A stretch of 64,000 nt of DNA from CAVSUB01 sp963730995. Its GTDB lineage: Bacteria; Acidobacteriota; Vicinamibacteria; Vicinamibacterales; 2-12-FULL-66-21. Made by a program: the position numbers and the translations under genes. Within the stretch, counting starts at the first letter, position 1. The number at the start of each line of letters is the position of its first letter. Shown here one piece after another: positions 8,801 to 17,067 of this stretch. Location: contig CAVSUB010000009.1 in NCBI GenBank assembly GCA_963730995.1, positions 124,001-188,000 of the forward strand, written 5' to 3'. Below the pieces are notes generated by a model. That model had not been told where the DNA came from. It worked only from the letters and a program-made list of their open reading frames with translations, and did no database searches.

Positions 8801-10552
8801 TCAGGCGTGCCGAACACGTCGCTGGCCCGCGGCCGCCAGCCCCTCACTGAGGTGGAAGCCCTCGAAGAGTGCGCCCGGTTCCTCTTCGGCGAATCGGAGG
8901 CCTGGCTGTTCGGCGAGCCATCGGCGACGCGCGACGCGAGCGATGACCGCTGCGCAGCCGACGAGAACGATGAACCATGCAAACCCGCGCGTCCAGCGAA
9001 GCAACTCGACTTCGAGTCCGGCCATCGAGTACGTGAATGTCGTGAACGCCGTGAAATACAGGGGCCAGAGCGTCTTGATTTCCGACCGCCCCGGCAGGTA
9101 CGTGCACGTGAACGGGATCTTGCACAGGCGCAGGACCAGCACTTCCGCGAGGAACCATCCCAGGAGCGCCGTCACGATCGCATGCTTTGCCCCGGCACCA
9201 AAGCCCCAGAGAGTGCCCGCGCTGATCCCGCCAAGAAGGACGAACGGCGAAACGGCCCACGACAGCATTGCCGTGAACGCGCCGTCCATCGCAGCGACGA
9301 TCTCGCCGGGCTCGCGAAGCCTGATCACCCAGTTCGCTTTGATGTCTACCGGAATGGCGAACGCCACGCGCATTCCCACGAGCGCCACGAACATCAGGAC
9401 GAGAGGGGCCGCCAGGATCGAGACGCCGGGCCTTGCGAACGCGGCCATTCCTCGCTGCAGTGCCAGCGGCAGAATCGACGACACGACGACTGCCAGCCCG
9501 AGGCCAAGATAAAGCGCCAGCAGCGTGCGGTGCTGGCGGCTGCGGGACAGCGTCCTGATCGTGAACTGGCGGACCGCCGTCCTGACGGCTCGAGGTCCAC
9601 ACAGCGCGCGAACGGACGGCCTCCATGCGCGGCGGCGCCAGCGACCGGACCACGTGATGTCCGGCGGCGCTGTTTCGAGTGCCTGCGCGGCCAACGCCGG
9701 ATAGCTGAGGGCGTACAGCGCAACGGCGGCAATCACCGAGCCGCTCGTTGCGGCGAGCGCCCAACCTGCAAGAGGGAACGCATTGCGCCCGCCGAGGCCA
9801 GTCAGGACTTCGAACAGACCCAGGAACCACACCGAGGGCAGCATCGCTGCCGCAGGCGATGACAGCCAGTCGGGAGCGAGGTTGCCGTCCTTCATCGAGC
9901 GGCCCAGCGACGGGAGGAACACAATCATCTGAACGAGCGCGATCGCGAACAGCACCTGAATGACGACGGCCGCGCGCTGAGCCATCGCACGGCCCAGGGA
10001 GCTGATCACGATGCACTGCAAGGCGATGACCCCGCAGAACGTCGTCAGCGCTCCAGCGAGTGCCGCCGCGAGCTGCGCGATGCTCATCCCGACGAATCCT
10101 CCCGGCTCGTCGTACGCGGCCGCGATGCCGGAGAAGAACACCGATGGAATCAGCCCCAATGTGGCGAAGAAGAGCGAGAAGAGTTGTGCGAGCGCGAGCA
10201 GGCGCCCGGTAACGAAGGCCCGCGTCGATACTGGGAGGGCGCCGAGGATTCGGGCGTCACGCCGGTCGGGGAGCGCGTTCTCCCAGACCACGATCGCGAC
10301 GAGTCCGGCTGCGATCATGGCGAGCGTCAACAGCACGAGACGATCGGTGGCAATGGCTGGGCCGAGCGTTCCGGGCTCGTACCAGAGACGCGTGTATTTC
10401 TGGATGAAGACACCGGGGAGCGTCAGGGCGGGCGTGGCTACGAGGACGACGCTCCAGATCACGAGCTGTACCTGCGGAAGGCCCGGCGGCATGAGGTCGC
10501 TCTCGAACAGCCTGACGAAGAACGTCCGGGCGAGGAGCCTGACCTGTCTCAT
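8801..10552 (-). CDS. ABC-2-type transporter permease, large
   Basis: A 583-residue multi-spanning membrane protein with roughly twelve hydrophobic segments, for example LVIWSVVLVATPALTLPG, LVLLTLAMIAAGLVAIVV, LFSLFFATLGLIPSVFFSGI and AAVVIQVLFAIALVQMIVFL. The second half (about residue 330 on) repeats this character with a soluble loop between. There is no ATP-binding motif; the partner ATPase is encoded immediately upstream at 10725-11489 on the same strand, forming an exporter of the ABC-2/DrrB-like kind. The 172-base spacer between the two genes is full of short repeats. The substrate is unknown. The start at 10552 is the first Met and gives a plausible cytoplasmic N-terminus (MRQVRLLARTFFVRLF). 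Confidence 0.8.
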   Translation of the reverse strand: MRQVRLLARTFFVRLFESDLMPPGLPQVQLVIWSVVLVATPALTLPGVFIQKYTRLWYEPGTLGPAIATDRLVLLTLAMIAAGLVAIVVWENALPDRRDARILGALPVSTRAFVTGRLLALAQLFSLFFATLGLIPSVFFSGIAAAYDEPGGFVGMSIAQLAAALAGALTTFCGVIALQCIVISSLGRAMAQRAAVVIQVLFAIALVQMIVFLPSLGRSMKDGNLAPDWLSSPAAAMLPSVWFLGLFEVLTGLGGRNAFPLAGWALAATSGSVIAAVALYALSYPALAAQALETAPPDITWSGRWRRRAWRPSVRALCGPRAVRTAVRQFTIRTLSRSRQHRTLLALYLGLGLAVVVSSILPLALQRGMAAFARPGVSILAAPLVLMFVALVGMRVAFAIPVDIKANWVIRLREPGEIVAAMDGAFTAMLSWAVSPFVLLGGISAGTLWGFGAGAKHAIVTALLGWFLAEVLVLRLCKIPFTCTYLPGRSEIKTLWPLYFTAFTTFTYSMAGLEVELLRWTRGFAWFIVLVGCAAVIARVARRRWLAEQPGLRFAEEEPGALFEGFHLSEGLAAAGQRRVRHA

Positions 10553-10563
10553 AGTGTTGTGTC

Positions 10564-10710
10564 GGGATCAGGGATCAGGGATCAGGGATCCGGGATCCGG
10601 GATCCGGGGCGCGCTCGGCGTTCGGCGCTTGCGGCAACCGCCGGGAACCTCTGGAACCTCTGGAACCCCTGGAACCTTTAGAACCTCTAGAACCCTGGAA
10701 CCCTGGAACT
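10564..10710. repeat. Degenerate tandem repeats GGGATCA/GGGATCC then CTGGAACCT
   Basis: From 10564 a run of six heptamers GGGATCA/GGGATCC is followed, after about 35 bases, by about eight copies of CTGGAACC-like words (10643-10710). Both words recur elsewhere: GATCAGG and AGAACC at 8700-8810, GGGATCA near 40235. The tract lies between the ATPase and permease genes of one operon. No coding frame fits it. Confidence 0.75.
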
Positions 10711-10724
10711 CGCAGGAGCCCCCT

Positions 10725-11489
10725 TCACGCCCGCATGACGTCCACGAGATCGTGTGCGACGCGGTCGATGTCCGTCTCGATCACGAGCGTCCGGAAGACG
10801 CTCTCGAGCGACGGCGCCTGCATCAGCTCCCTGAGCCTCGCGATCGAGTCGTGCGCGACGACACGGCCGTCGAGCAGGATCACGACGTCGCTTGCGACCT
10901 GCTCCACGCTCTCGAGGACATGGGAGCTGTAGACAACGATGCGCCCTTCGGCCGCCAGCGCCTGTATCAGGCTTCTCAGCACGAGCGTCGTCGTCACGTC
11001 GAGGCCGGAATTGGGCTCGTCGAGCACGACGACCGCCGGGTCGTGGAGGAGCGCGGCCGAGATCAGGATCTTCTGCCGCATGCCCTTGGAGTACGCCGAC
11101 ATTGGCGCATCCACGTCGTCCTGGAGATCGAAGATTTTGAGGAAGCCATCCGTGCGCCGCCGAATCACGACATCCGACAGGCCGCGGAGCTGGCCGACGA
11201 GCGACAGGTACTCGGGACCGGTGAGGTGGGTATAGAGGATCGCCTCCTCCGGGACGTAGCCGATCTGCGCCTTGTATCCGAGCAGGTCGTTCCGGATGTC
11301 CTGGCCGTTGTAATAGACCGCGCCGCCGGAGGGCTCGAGCAGGCCCGTGACGATCGACACCGTCGTCGATTTGCCCGAACCATTCGGGCCGAGGATGCCG
11401 AGAACGCCGCCCGGGGCGATGCGAAAGCTCACGTCGCGCACGGCCGGAATGGCCGAGTAGTACTTCGTGAGGCCGCGCGCTTCGAGCAT
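10725..11489 (-). CDS. ABC transporter ATP-binding protein
   Basis: A 254-residue ATPase with all signature elements: Walker A GPNGSGKST near residue 34, Q-loop region QIGYVPEEAILY, ABC signature in the variant form YSKGMRQK near residue 133, Walker B VVVLDEPNSGLD, and the switch His in VYSSHVLE. YSKGM in place of LSGGQ is usual for ABC-2 exporters (DrrA/NatA type). It heads the two-gene operon with the permease at 8801-10552. The start ATG is 64 bases from the divergent membrane-protein start at 11554, so the promoters overlap. Confidence 0.92.
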   Translation of the reverse strand: MLEARGLTKYYSAIPAVRDVSFRIAPGGVLGILGPNGSGKSTTVSIVTGLLEPSGGAVYYNGQDIRNDLLGYKAQIGYVPEEAILYTHLTGPEYLSLVGQLRGLSDVVIRRRTDGFLKIFDLQDDVDAPMSAYSKGMRQKILISAALLHDPAVVVLDEPNSGLDVTTTLVLRSLIQALAAEGRIVVYSSHVLESVEQVASDVVILLDGRVVAHDSIARLRELMQAPSLESVFRTLVIETDIDRVAHDLVDVMRA

Positions 11490-11553
11490 GGACTATCAGA
11501 CACCGGATTCGGTCGAAGGGTCCAGGCTCGCGACCGGTGTACAGTGGACGGGT

Positions 11554-12027
11554 ATGTACAACGCGGCGCTTGCTATTCACTCGGTGATCCGCTGGATCAT
11601 CCTCCTGTTTGCCCTGCTCGCGATCGCCCGCGCAGCCTCAGGCGTGGCCACCGGCCGCCAATGGAAGCGCGCGGACGATCTCGGGTCCGGGTTCCTGATT
11701 AGAGCGCTCGACCTGCAGATGCTGATAGGTCTGATCGTCTATTTCGGGCTGAGCCCGATTACCTGGGAAGGAATGCGGCACATGGGCGCCGCGATGGCCA
11801 ATGCGGGACTCCGGTTCTACACCGTGGAGCACCCGGTCGGAATGATCATCGCGGTCGCGCTGGCGCACGTCGGCGAGCGGCGCATTCGCGGAGCCACCGA
11901 CTCGGCCCGGCGTCACCGCAGTGCGCTGATCTTCTTCACGTTGGCGCTGATCGTGATCCTGGTGTCGATCCCCTGGCCGGGCCGGCCCGTGATCGGCCGG
12001 CCCCTGCTCAGGCCTTTTGGAGGGTAG
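11554..12027 (+). CDS. Small conserved membrane protein (cytochrome b-like family)
   Basis: A 157-residue integral membrane protein with about four helices. Recognisable blocks are HSVIRWIILLFALLAIARA, LDLQMLIGLIVYFGL, FYTVEHPVGMIIAVALAHVG and IFFTLALIVILVSIPWP. The conserved His residues (HSVIRW, GMRHMG, EHP, AHVG) and the ending IPWP match a family common in Bacteroidota and Acidobacteriota that databases often call cytochrome b-like; haem binding is not demonstrated. I chose the ATG at 11554 because the first helix follows at once; the frame extends to 11467. Confidence 0.75.
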   Translation: MYNAALAIHSVIRWIILLFALLAIARAASGVATGRQWKRADDLGSGFLIRALDLQMLIGLIVYFGLSPITWEGMRHMGAAMANAGLRFYTVEHPVGMIIAVALAHVGERRIRGATDSARRHRSALIFFTLALIVILVSIPWPGRPVIGRPLLRPFGG

Positions 12028-12058
12028 ATCGATCCGACCTGCGGGCCGTCGTCCAGGC

Positions 12059-12871
12059 CTATTTCCTGGATACTTTCACGCCACCGTTGTGCGTGTGCAC
12101 GCGGATGGCCGGGCCGCCGGCGCCGATGTTCGCGACGATCTCGCGATCGATTCGTCCCTGCACGCCGATGGGGAAGTCCACGCTGATCCCCCCGTTGACG
12201 GTGCCGGCCTCGAGCCGCGCCGAATACTGTTCGGGGATTCTGATCTTGACGCCGCCGTTGCTCGTCTCGACATCGAGTCCCTCGCCCTGCCATGTTGCGC
12301 CGTCGAGATCCACATCAACGCCGCCGTTGCTCGTGCGGCCGCGCACTTCGCCGCCAACCCGGGAGAGCTTGACGCCGCCGTTGACCGTCGTGAAGTCGAG
12401 CCGGCCTTCGACGTCTTCGATAGAGATGCCGCCGTTGGTGCTCTTCAGCTGCAGCGATGTCTGCGTCGGCACCGCCAGTTTGTAGCTCACCGACCAGCTT
12501 TCGTGCCGGTCGAGCCCTTGCGGGCCGTCCGCTGAAATCTTGTCGGCCGCGGCGTCCACGCGCACTCCGGCCATAATCTCGCGGGCTCGGGCCTGTGAGT
12601 CGGCCTGCCCCGTGACTTTGGCGCGGATGACGATGTCGCCGCGGGTTGAACCGAACACCTGGATCCCGCCGTTGGGGGTGGCATCCACGCTCACCTGGCC
12701 GGCGCCAGCCGGAACCGTGAATTCCCTGACTTCGCACGCCTGCTGGCGGTCCCCGCCCCCCCTGTCCTCCCGGCACCACCCGTCGTCCACCACCCGACCT
12801 TGCCGTGCCAGCCCGGAAGCCCCCGCCAGCGCCACCAGCGCCAGAATCATGAATCCCTGTCGTTTCATCAT
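12059..12871 (-). CDS. DUF4097-like secreted beta-helix protein
   Basis: About 270 residues. The start MMKRQGFMILALVALAGASG is a signal peptide. The mature part carries repeated Asn-Gly-Gly turns spaced about 20-25 residues apart (TPNGGIQVFG, STNGGISIED, TVNGGVKLSR, TSNGGVDVDL, TSNGGVKIRI, TVNGGISVDF, THNGGVKVSR), the hallmark of the DUF4097/putative-adhesin beta-solenoid. Such proteins are often linked to membrane-stress and transport genes. It is transcribed divergently from the ADOP permease at 13076. The open frame runs antisense through that permease to 14881, but that part is a shadow. No enzymatic motif is visible. Confidence 0.8.
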   Translation of the reverse strand: MMKRQGFMILALVALAGASGLARQGRVVDDGWCREDRGGGDRQQACEVREFTVPAGAGQVSVDATPNGGIQVFGSTRGDIVIRAKVTGQADSQARAREIMAGVRVDAAADKISADGPQGLDRHESWSVSYKLAVPTQTSLQLKSTNGGISIEDVEGRLDFTTVNGGVKLSRVGGEVRGRTSNGGVDVDLDGATWQGEGLDVETSNGGVKIRIPEQYSARLEAGTVNGGISVDFPIGVQGRIDREIVANIGAGGPAIRVHTHNGGVKVSRK

Positions 12872-12964
12872 CTCTCTGACCCCCGACGACATTTGACGAG
12901 AAGCGCGCTCATGGCGTTGGCTGCGAACATTAGCTCGGCCGAGCCGTCTAAGACCGAATCGGGT

Positions 12965-13070
12965 CGCTGTCGGACTGGGACCGTCGACTGCGGACCGGAC
13001 TGCCGACTGTAGACTGCCGACTCTGACTGTCGACTGCGACCGAAGACTGCCGACTGCCGACCGCCGACTG
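12965..13070. repeat. Degenerate CGACTGC/CGACTGT repeat tract in a divergent promoter region
   Basis: About a dozen imperfect copies of a CGACTGC-like heptamer fill the space between the DUF4097-like and ADOP permease starts. The tract ends 5 bases before the permease ATG, so it occupies the place where a ribosome-binding site and possibly the promoter would be expected. Confidence 0.75.
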
Positions 13071-13075
13071 ATTAG

Positions 13076-15487
13076 ATGTTTCACGACCTGCGTTACGCCT
13101 TTCGCGCGCTCGCCGGCAACCCCGGCTTCACCGTCGTCGCCGTGCTGTGTCTGGCGCTCGGCATTGGCGTGAACGGCACCATTTTCAGCGTCGTGGACGG
13201 CGTTCTGCTCCAGCCTTTCCCATTTCCGGACGCGGGAAGGCTCGTTGTTCTGAACGGAACCAACCCAAGACAGAGAATCAACCGATCCACTGTGTCCTTC
13301 GCCGATTTGAAGGATTGGCGCGAGCAGACGACCGCCTTTTCGGGGCTTGCGGCCTTCCAGGTGCGCAGCCTGACCATTGTGGACGGTGGAACGGAGCCGG
13401 AGCGTTATCGGGGCGCCGCCGTCACGTTCAATCTCTTCGCGCTCCTGGGTACGCCGCCGGCGCTCGGACGTGACTTCGGTCCGGACGACGACCGTGCCGG
13501 GGCCGAACCGGTGGTGCTCCTGTCGGACGATGCCTGGAAGAGGCGCTACGGCGCGGATCGAGGCGTGATCGGCCGCGCCATCTCGATTAATGGACGGCCT
13601 CATACCGTGATCGGCGTCATGCCGGAGGGATTCAAGTTTCCCGAGACGCAGCAGCTGTGGGTGCCACTGGCGCCGTACGAGGAGAAATCGCGACGCGACG
13701 CGCGCAACAACCAGATCTTCGCGCGATTGAAGCCGGGCGTGACGTTGCCACAGGCGCGCGCCGATCTCGAAAGCGTTGCCTCGCGTCTTGCAGCGGTCTA
13801 TCCCAATGAAAACGAGGGGTGGAGTGCGGTCGTCCGCCCGCTGCGGGAGTGGATGTTGCCGAGCCAGGTGGAGCTGATGATCCTCGCGATGATGAGCGCT
13901 GTGACGCTGGTTCTGCTCATCGCGTGCGCGAACGTAGCGAACCTGCTGCTGGCCCGCGCTTCGGTCAGGTATCGAGAGATCTCGATCCGCACCGCGCTCG
14001 GTGCCGGCCGCTGGCGGATCGTCCGCCAGCTGCTGACGGAGGCGATCCTCATCGGGATCGCGAGCGCGCCGCTGGGCGTGCTGCTCGCCAGAGTCGGCAT
14101 CTACTTGATCTATCGCGGAGTCCCGCCCGATTCCATTCCGTATTTCATCCACTGGAACCTCGACAGTCGCACACTCGCCTACACCATTGGCGTGTCCGTG
14201 CTGACGGGCGTCGTCTTCGGCCTTGCCCCCGCGCTCCAGGCGGCGCGTCCCGACCTGCAATCGAGTCTCAAGGAGGGCGGTCGCGGTTACGCAGGCGGCG
14301 CGCGCGCCCGCATTCGCAACGCGCTCGTCGTCGCCGAGGTTGCGATGTCCCTCGTTCTGCTGATTGGCGCCTCGCTGTTCGTCCGGAGCTTCCTGAACCT
14401 CCAGAACGCGAAGGCGGGTTTCGATACGGCGCCGCTGCTGACGATGCGCTTCTATCTGCCGGGCGCAGCATACGAGGCAGCCGATGCGAAGGCCCGACGC
14501 GTCCAGGACATTGCACATCGAGTGCAGGAGATTGCAGGCGTCGAGTCGGCTTTTGCCTCCAACTTCGTGCCGCTTGGCGGGGGTGGCGGCGGCGGTCAGG
14601 TTCTCGTGGAGGGCAAGACGTTCGAGCGTGGCAAGGAACCGTCGATCGGTTTTGTCGCCGCGACACCGAGGATCGCAAGCACGCTCGGCGTTGCCCTGTT
14701 GCGGGGCCGGGAGATCACCGATTCCGAGGAGACCACCCGAACGCCCGTTGCGCTCGTGAATCAAGCGATGGCGAAGCAGCTGTGGGGAGACATCGATCCC
14801 CTGGGCAGACGCTTCAGGCTGACCGCTCCTGAGCAGCCGAACTGGTTCACCGTCGTCGGCGTCGTCGCCGATTTCCGGCATTTTCAGGGGAACGATCCCG
14901 ACCCGGTGTCGCCAGCCGCATACGTGCCGTATTCGTTCGACCCGGCACTCAATACCGGTCTGACGATTCGAGTCACCGGCGATCCGACGCGTGTCGCGTC
15001 AGCCGCGCGTGAGCAGGTCCATCGCGCGGACACTTCGTTGCCGATCTTCCAGGTCAGTACGATGGAAGACTTGAGGCAACGCAGCTTCTGGCAGGACAGG
15101 CTGTTCGGCTGGATGTTCTCGACGTTCGGCGCGGTCGCGCTGCTGCTCGCCTCCGTCGGGGTCTACGGCGTGCTCTCGTATTCCGTTTCGCAGCGCACGC
15201 AGGAGATCGGTGTCCGGATGGCGCTTGGCGCCGGCCGCGGCGACGTTCTTCGACTCATCCTGGGCCAGGGTGTGCGGCTGGCCGCGATCGGCATCGTGCT
15301 CGGCCTGGTGGGCGCGTTCGCAACGACCCGTTTCATCAAAACGGTGCTCTACAACGTCACTCCCACAGATCCGTTCAGCTTTGCTGTCGTGGCCGGTTTC
15401 CTCACGCTCGTCGCCGTTGCCGCCAGCTACGTTCCAGCGCGTCGTGCGATGGCCGTGGATCCGCTGGTGGCCTTGAGGAACGAGTGA
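13076..15487 (+). CDS. ADOP-type FtsX/MacB-like permease
   Basis: An 803-residue protein of the acidobacterial duplicated orphan permease class. It begins MFHDLRYAFRALAGNPGFTV, then a first helix (TVVAVLCLALGIGVNGTIFS), a MacB periplasmic-core domain, an FtsX block around residues 270-400 (VTLVLLIACANVANLLLARA, REISIRTALGAGRWRIVRQL), a second MacB core, and a final FtsX block (SYSVSQRTQEIGVRMALGAG). It ends YVPARRAMAVDPLVALRNE, the usual ADOP tail. It lacks the N-terminal cytoplasmic extension found in its paralogue at 23720-26434. No ATPase neighbour exists, consistent with the orphan label. Function is unproven; export or envelope signalling is inferred. Confidence 0.9.
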   Translation: MFHDLRYAFRALAGNPGFTVVAVLCLALGIGVNGTIFSVVDGVLLQPFPFPDAGRLVVLNGTNPRQRINRSTVSFADLKDWREQTTAFSGLAAFQVRSLTIVDGGTEPERYRGAAVTFNLFALLGTPPALGRDFGPDDDRAGAEPVVLLSDDAWKRRYGADRGVIGRAISINGRPHTVIGVMPEGFKFPETQQLWVPLAPYEEKSRRDARNNQIFARLKPGVTLPQARADLESVASRLAAVYPNENEGWSAVVRPLREWMLPSQVELMILAMMSAVTLVLLIACANVANLLLARASVRYREISIRTALGAGRWRIVRQLLTEAILIGIASAPLGVLLARVGIYLIYRGVPPDSIPYFIHWNLDSRTLAYTIGVSVLTGVVFGLAPALQAARPDLQSSLKEGGRGYAGGARARIRNALVVAEVAMSLVLLIGASLFVRSFLNLQNAKAGFDTAPLLTMRFYLPGAAYEAADAKARRVQDIAHRVQEIAGVESAFASNFVPLGGGGGGGQVLVEGKTFERGKEPSIGFVAATPRIASTLGVALLRGREITDSEETTRTPVALVNQAMAKQLWGDIDPLGRRFRLTAPEQPNWFTVVGVVADFRHFQGNDPDPVSPAAYVPYSFDPALNTGLTIRVTGDPTRVASAAREQVHRADTSLPIFQVSTMEDLRQRSFWQDRLFGWMFSTFGAVALLLASVGVYGVLSYSVSQRTQEIGVRMALGAGRGDVLRLILGQGVRLAAIGIVLGLVGAFATTRFIKTVLYNVTPTDPFSFAVVAGFLTLVAVAASYVPARRAMAVDPLVALRNE

Positions 15488-15637
15488 AACGCTCCTGGTA
15501 TGGCTAGAAGCGGTCTCATAAACCTGACGCTCGTTCCAGGGTGCGAGCGAGCATGGATGAGACCGGTGTGGTGCGCGGTCTTCAGCCGCGCGACAGGTTC
15601 TCTGACAACTCGATCGTGATTTGCACGGGAGGGCTGG

Positions 15638-16195
15638 ATGAAACTCGTGACGACGTTCGCGCTCGTACTCACCCTCAGCTCGGCGGCTCTCGGTTTCCAG
15701 CAGGAGTTCAAGCCATCCGCCAATCCGGTGAGCGATACCGTACGGACCATGCTCGCCCGGAGCTCGAAGAACCTCGTTGCGGCTGCGGAGCTCTTGCCTG
15801 CGGAGAAGTACGGATATCAGCCGACGCCCGCGCAGATGACGTTCGGACAGTTGATCGCACACATCGTGCAGACGAACGTCGCCCTCTGCTCCGGAATTTC
15901 CGGCACCGCGGCGCCGATGACGCCCGAGGAAATGAAGAAGCTGGCCGGCACGGACCCGAAGGACTCCCTCGTCGCCGCGATCAAGCGATCGTTCGACTAC
16001 TGCACCGAGTCGTTGTCGAAGGTTACCGACGCGCAGCTCGGCGAGGAGGCCAGCATGTTCGGTCGGCGCACGGGCCAATCGAAAGGCAACGCTCTGGTCA
16101 CTATCGCGAACGACTGGGCGGATCACTATTCGACCGCTGCGTCGTACCTGCGATTGAACGGCCTGCTCCCACCGACGGCACAGCCGAAGCAGTGA
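15638..16195 (+). CDS. Secreted DinB-like (YfiT/DinB fold) protein
   Basis: A 185-residue protein with a GGGAGGG ribosome site and a signal peptide (KLVTTFALVLTLSSAALGFQ). The remainder matches the four-helix DinB superfamily: VSDTVRTMLARSSKNLVAAA, KYGYQPTPAQMTFGQLIAHI and IANDWADHYSTAASYLRLNG. His residues in LIAHI and ADHY sit where the metal-binding His triad lies in thiol-transferase relatives. The secreted form is common in acidobacteria. The substrate is unknown. A strong palindromic terminator follows. Confidence 0.85.
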   Translation: MKLVTTFALVLTLSSAALGFQQEFKPSANPVSDTVRTMLARSSKNLVAAAELLPAEKYGYQPTPAQMTFGQLIAHIVQTNVALCSGISGTAAPMTPEEMKKLAGTDPKDSLVAAIKRSFDYCTESLSKVTDAQLGEEASMFGRRTGQSKGNALVTIANDWADHYSTAASYLRLNGLLPPTAQPKQ

Positions 16196-16213
16196 ACGGC
16201 TGATTCGCTTGTG

Positions 16214-16241
16214 CGCCTCGCCGGCTCGAGCCGGCGAGGCG
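16214..16241. terminator. 28-bp perfect palindrome, bidirectional terminator
   Basis: The arms CGCCTCGCCGGCTC (16214-16227) and GAGCCGGCGAGGCG (16228-16241) are exactly complementary with no spacer. It lies 19 bases after the DinB-like stop and 15 bases beyond the opposing VOC gene's stop, the expected place for a shared terminator of convergent genes. There is no T-run on either side. Confidence 0.7.
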
Positions 16242-16256
16242 GCGATTCTGAACTTG

Positions 16257-16742
16257 TCAGCTGTGCGCGTGCTGCTTGAAGAAGGCGTCCTGCCGCTGTC
16301 CGATTTCCTGCGGAGTCAGATCCTCCTTGCGTGTCGCGATCGTCCAGCTAAAGCCCTCCGGATCGCTGAAAGTTCCACAGCGATCGCCCCAGAACTGGTC
16401 CGCCATGTTCCCCATGGGGCCAGCCGGGACCTTCCCGCCCGCTGCGACAGCGCGCTTGAACAGCGCATCGGCGTCTTCGACATAGACCCAGAGCGACACC
16501 GGTGAGCCGCCCAGTGTCCGGGGACCTTTGCCGCCCATCATCGCGTCGTTGAGCATGATGATGGAGTCGCCGATGCGTAGCTCCGCGTGCATGATTTTGC
16601 CGTCGGGACCGACGCTGCGCCCCTTCTCCTCGGCGCCGAGCGCCTTCTTGTACCACTCGATGGCCTCGGCAGCATTCTCCATGATGAGATGCGGCGTGAC
16701 TGTGTGGAACCCCTCCGGAATCGCTTTCTTCGCCTTCGCCAT
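16257..16742 (-). CDS. VOC-family (PhnB/glyoxalase-like) protein
   Basis: A 161-residue protein starting MAKAKKAIPEGFHTVTPHLI directly after a perfect AAAGGAGGT ribosome site, which rules out the longer in-frame start at 16766. The vicinal-oxygen-chelate fold is shown by AAEAIEWYKKALGAEE, MHAELRIGDSIIMLND, GGSPVSLWVYVEDAD and the C-terminal MADQFWGDRCGTFSDPEGFS. This is the PhnB/YurT-type subgroup, which is often of unknown substrate. Catalytic metal ligands are not certain. Confidence 0.88.
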   Translation of the reverse strand: MAKAKKAIPEGFHTVTPHLIMENAAEAIEWYKKALGAEEKGRSVGPDGKIMHAELRIGDSIIMLNDAMMGGKGPRTLGGSPVSLWVYVEDADALFKRAVAAGGKVPAGPMGNMADQFWGDRCGTFSDPEGFSWTIATRKEDLTPQEIGQRQDAFFKQHAHS

Positions 16743-17067
16743 CTGGACCTCCTTTGCTCCGAACAACCGAGCTTTTCATTGTGATGCGTCGTCCATGCAA
16801 CGAGCAAGCTGATCACCGGACGGCCTCATCCATCGTTGCCACATCGGGTGGAGATCGATCTCCCGTGCTGGCGCGCCCACTTGCCCTGACATCCGGGTCC
16901 GGCTATGCTGCGAACAGCGCATCAGGGCGCTTCCGTGTCCGCGGGAAGGACTGAGTCCCCCTGAAGAAGCTCCAGAACCTGTCGCTTCGATGAACTCTTT
17001 TCTGCCCGAGTAAGCGGACACCGGGCGCGGGCTGACGCAAACGCGCAGCCGGGAAAGGAGTCTCATC
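16743..17067. other. Intergenic spacer, no gene seen
   Basis: This 325-base spacer separates the divergent VOC and ankyrin genes and must hold both promoters. TTGCCC followed after 17 bases by TATGCT (about 16883-16911) is a possible sigma-70-like promoter facing the ankyrin gene, and GGGAAAGGAG lies just before its ATG. I see no conserved ORF, repeat or RNA gene. Confidence 0.5.

Noticed and set aside
10011..11702. 563-codon plus-strand frame across the ABC transporter pair
   Set aside because: It runs antisense through both the permease and ATPase genes and spans repeats; no conserved motif is present.
12872..14881. Long minus-strand open frame (part of a 940-codon frame) antisense to the ADOP permease
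   Set aside because: Only the last 270 codons resemble a protein (DUF4097-like). The rest is Arg/His-rich antisense to a clearly conserved permease and is a GC-rich shadow frame.
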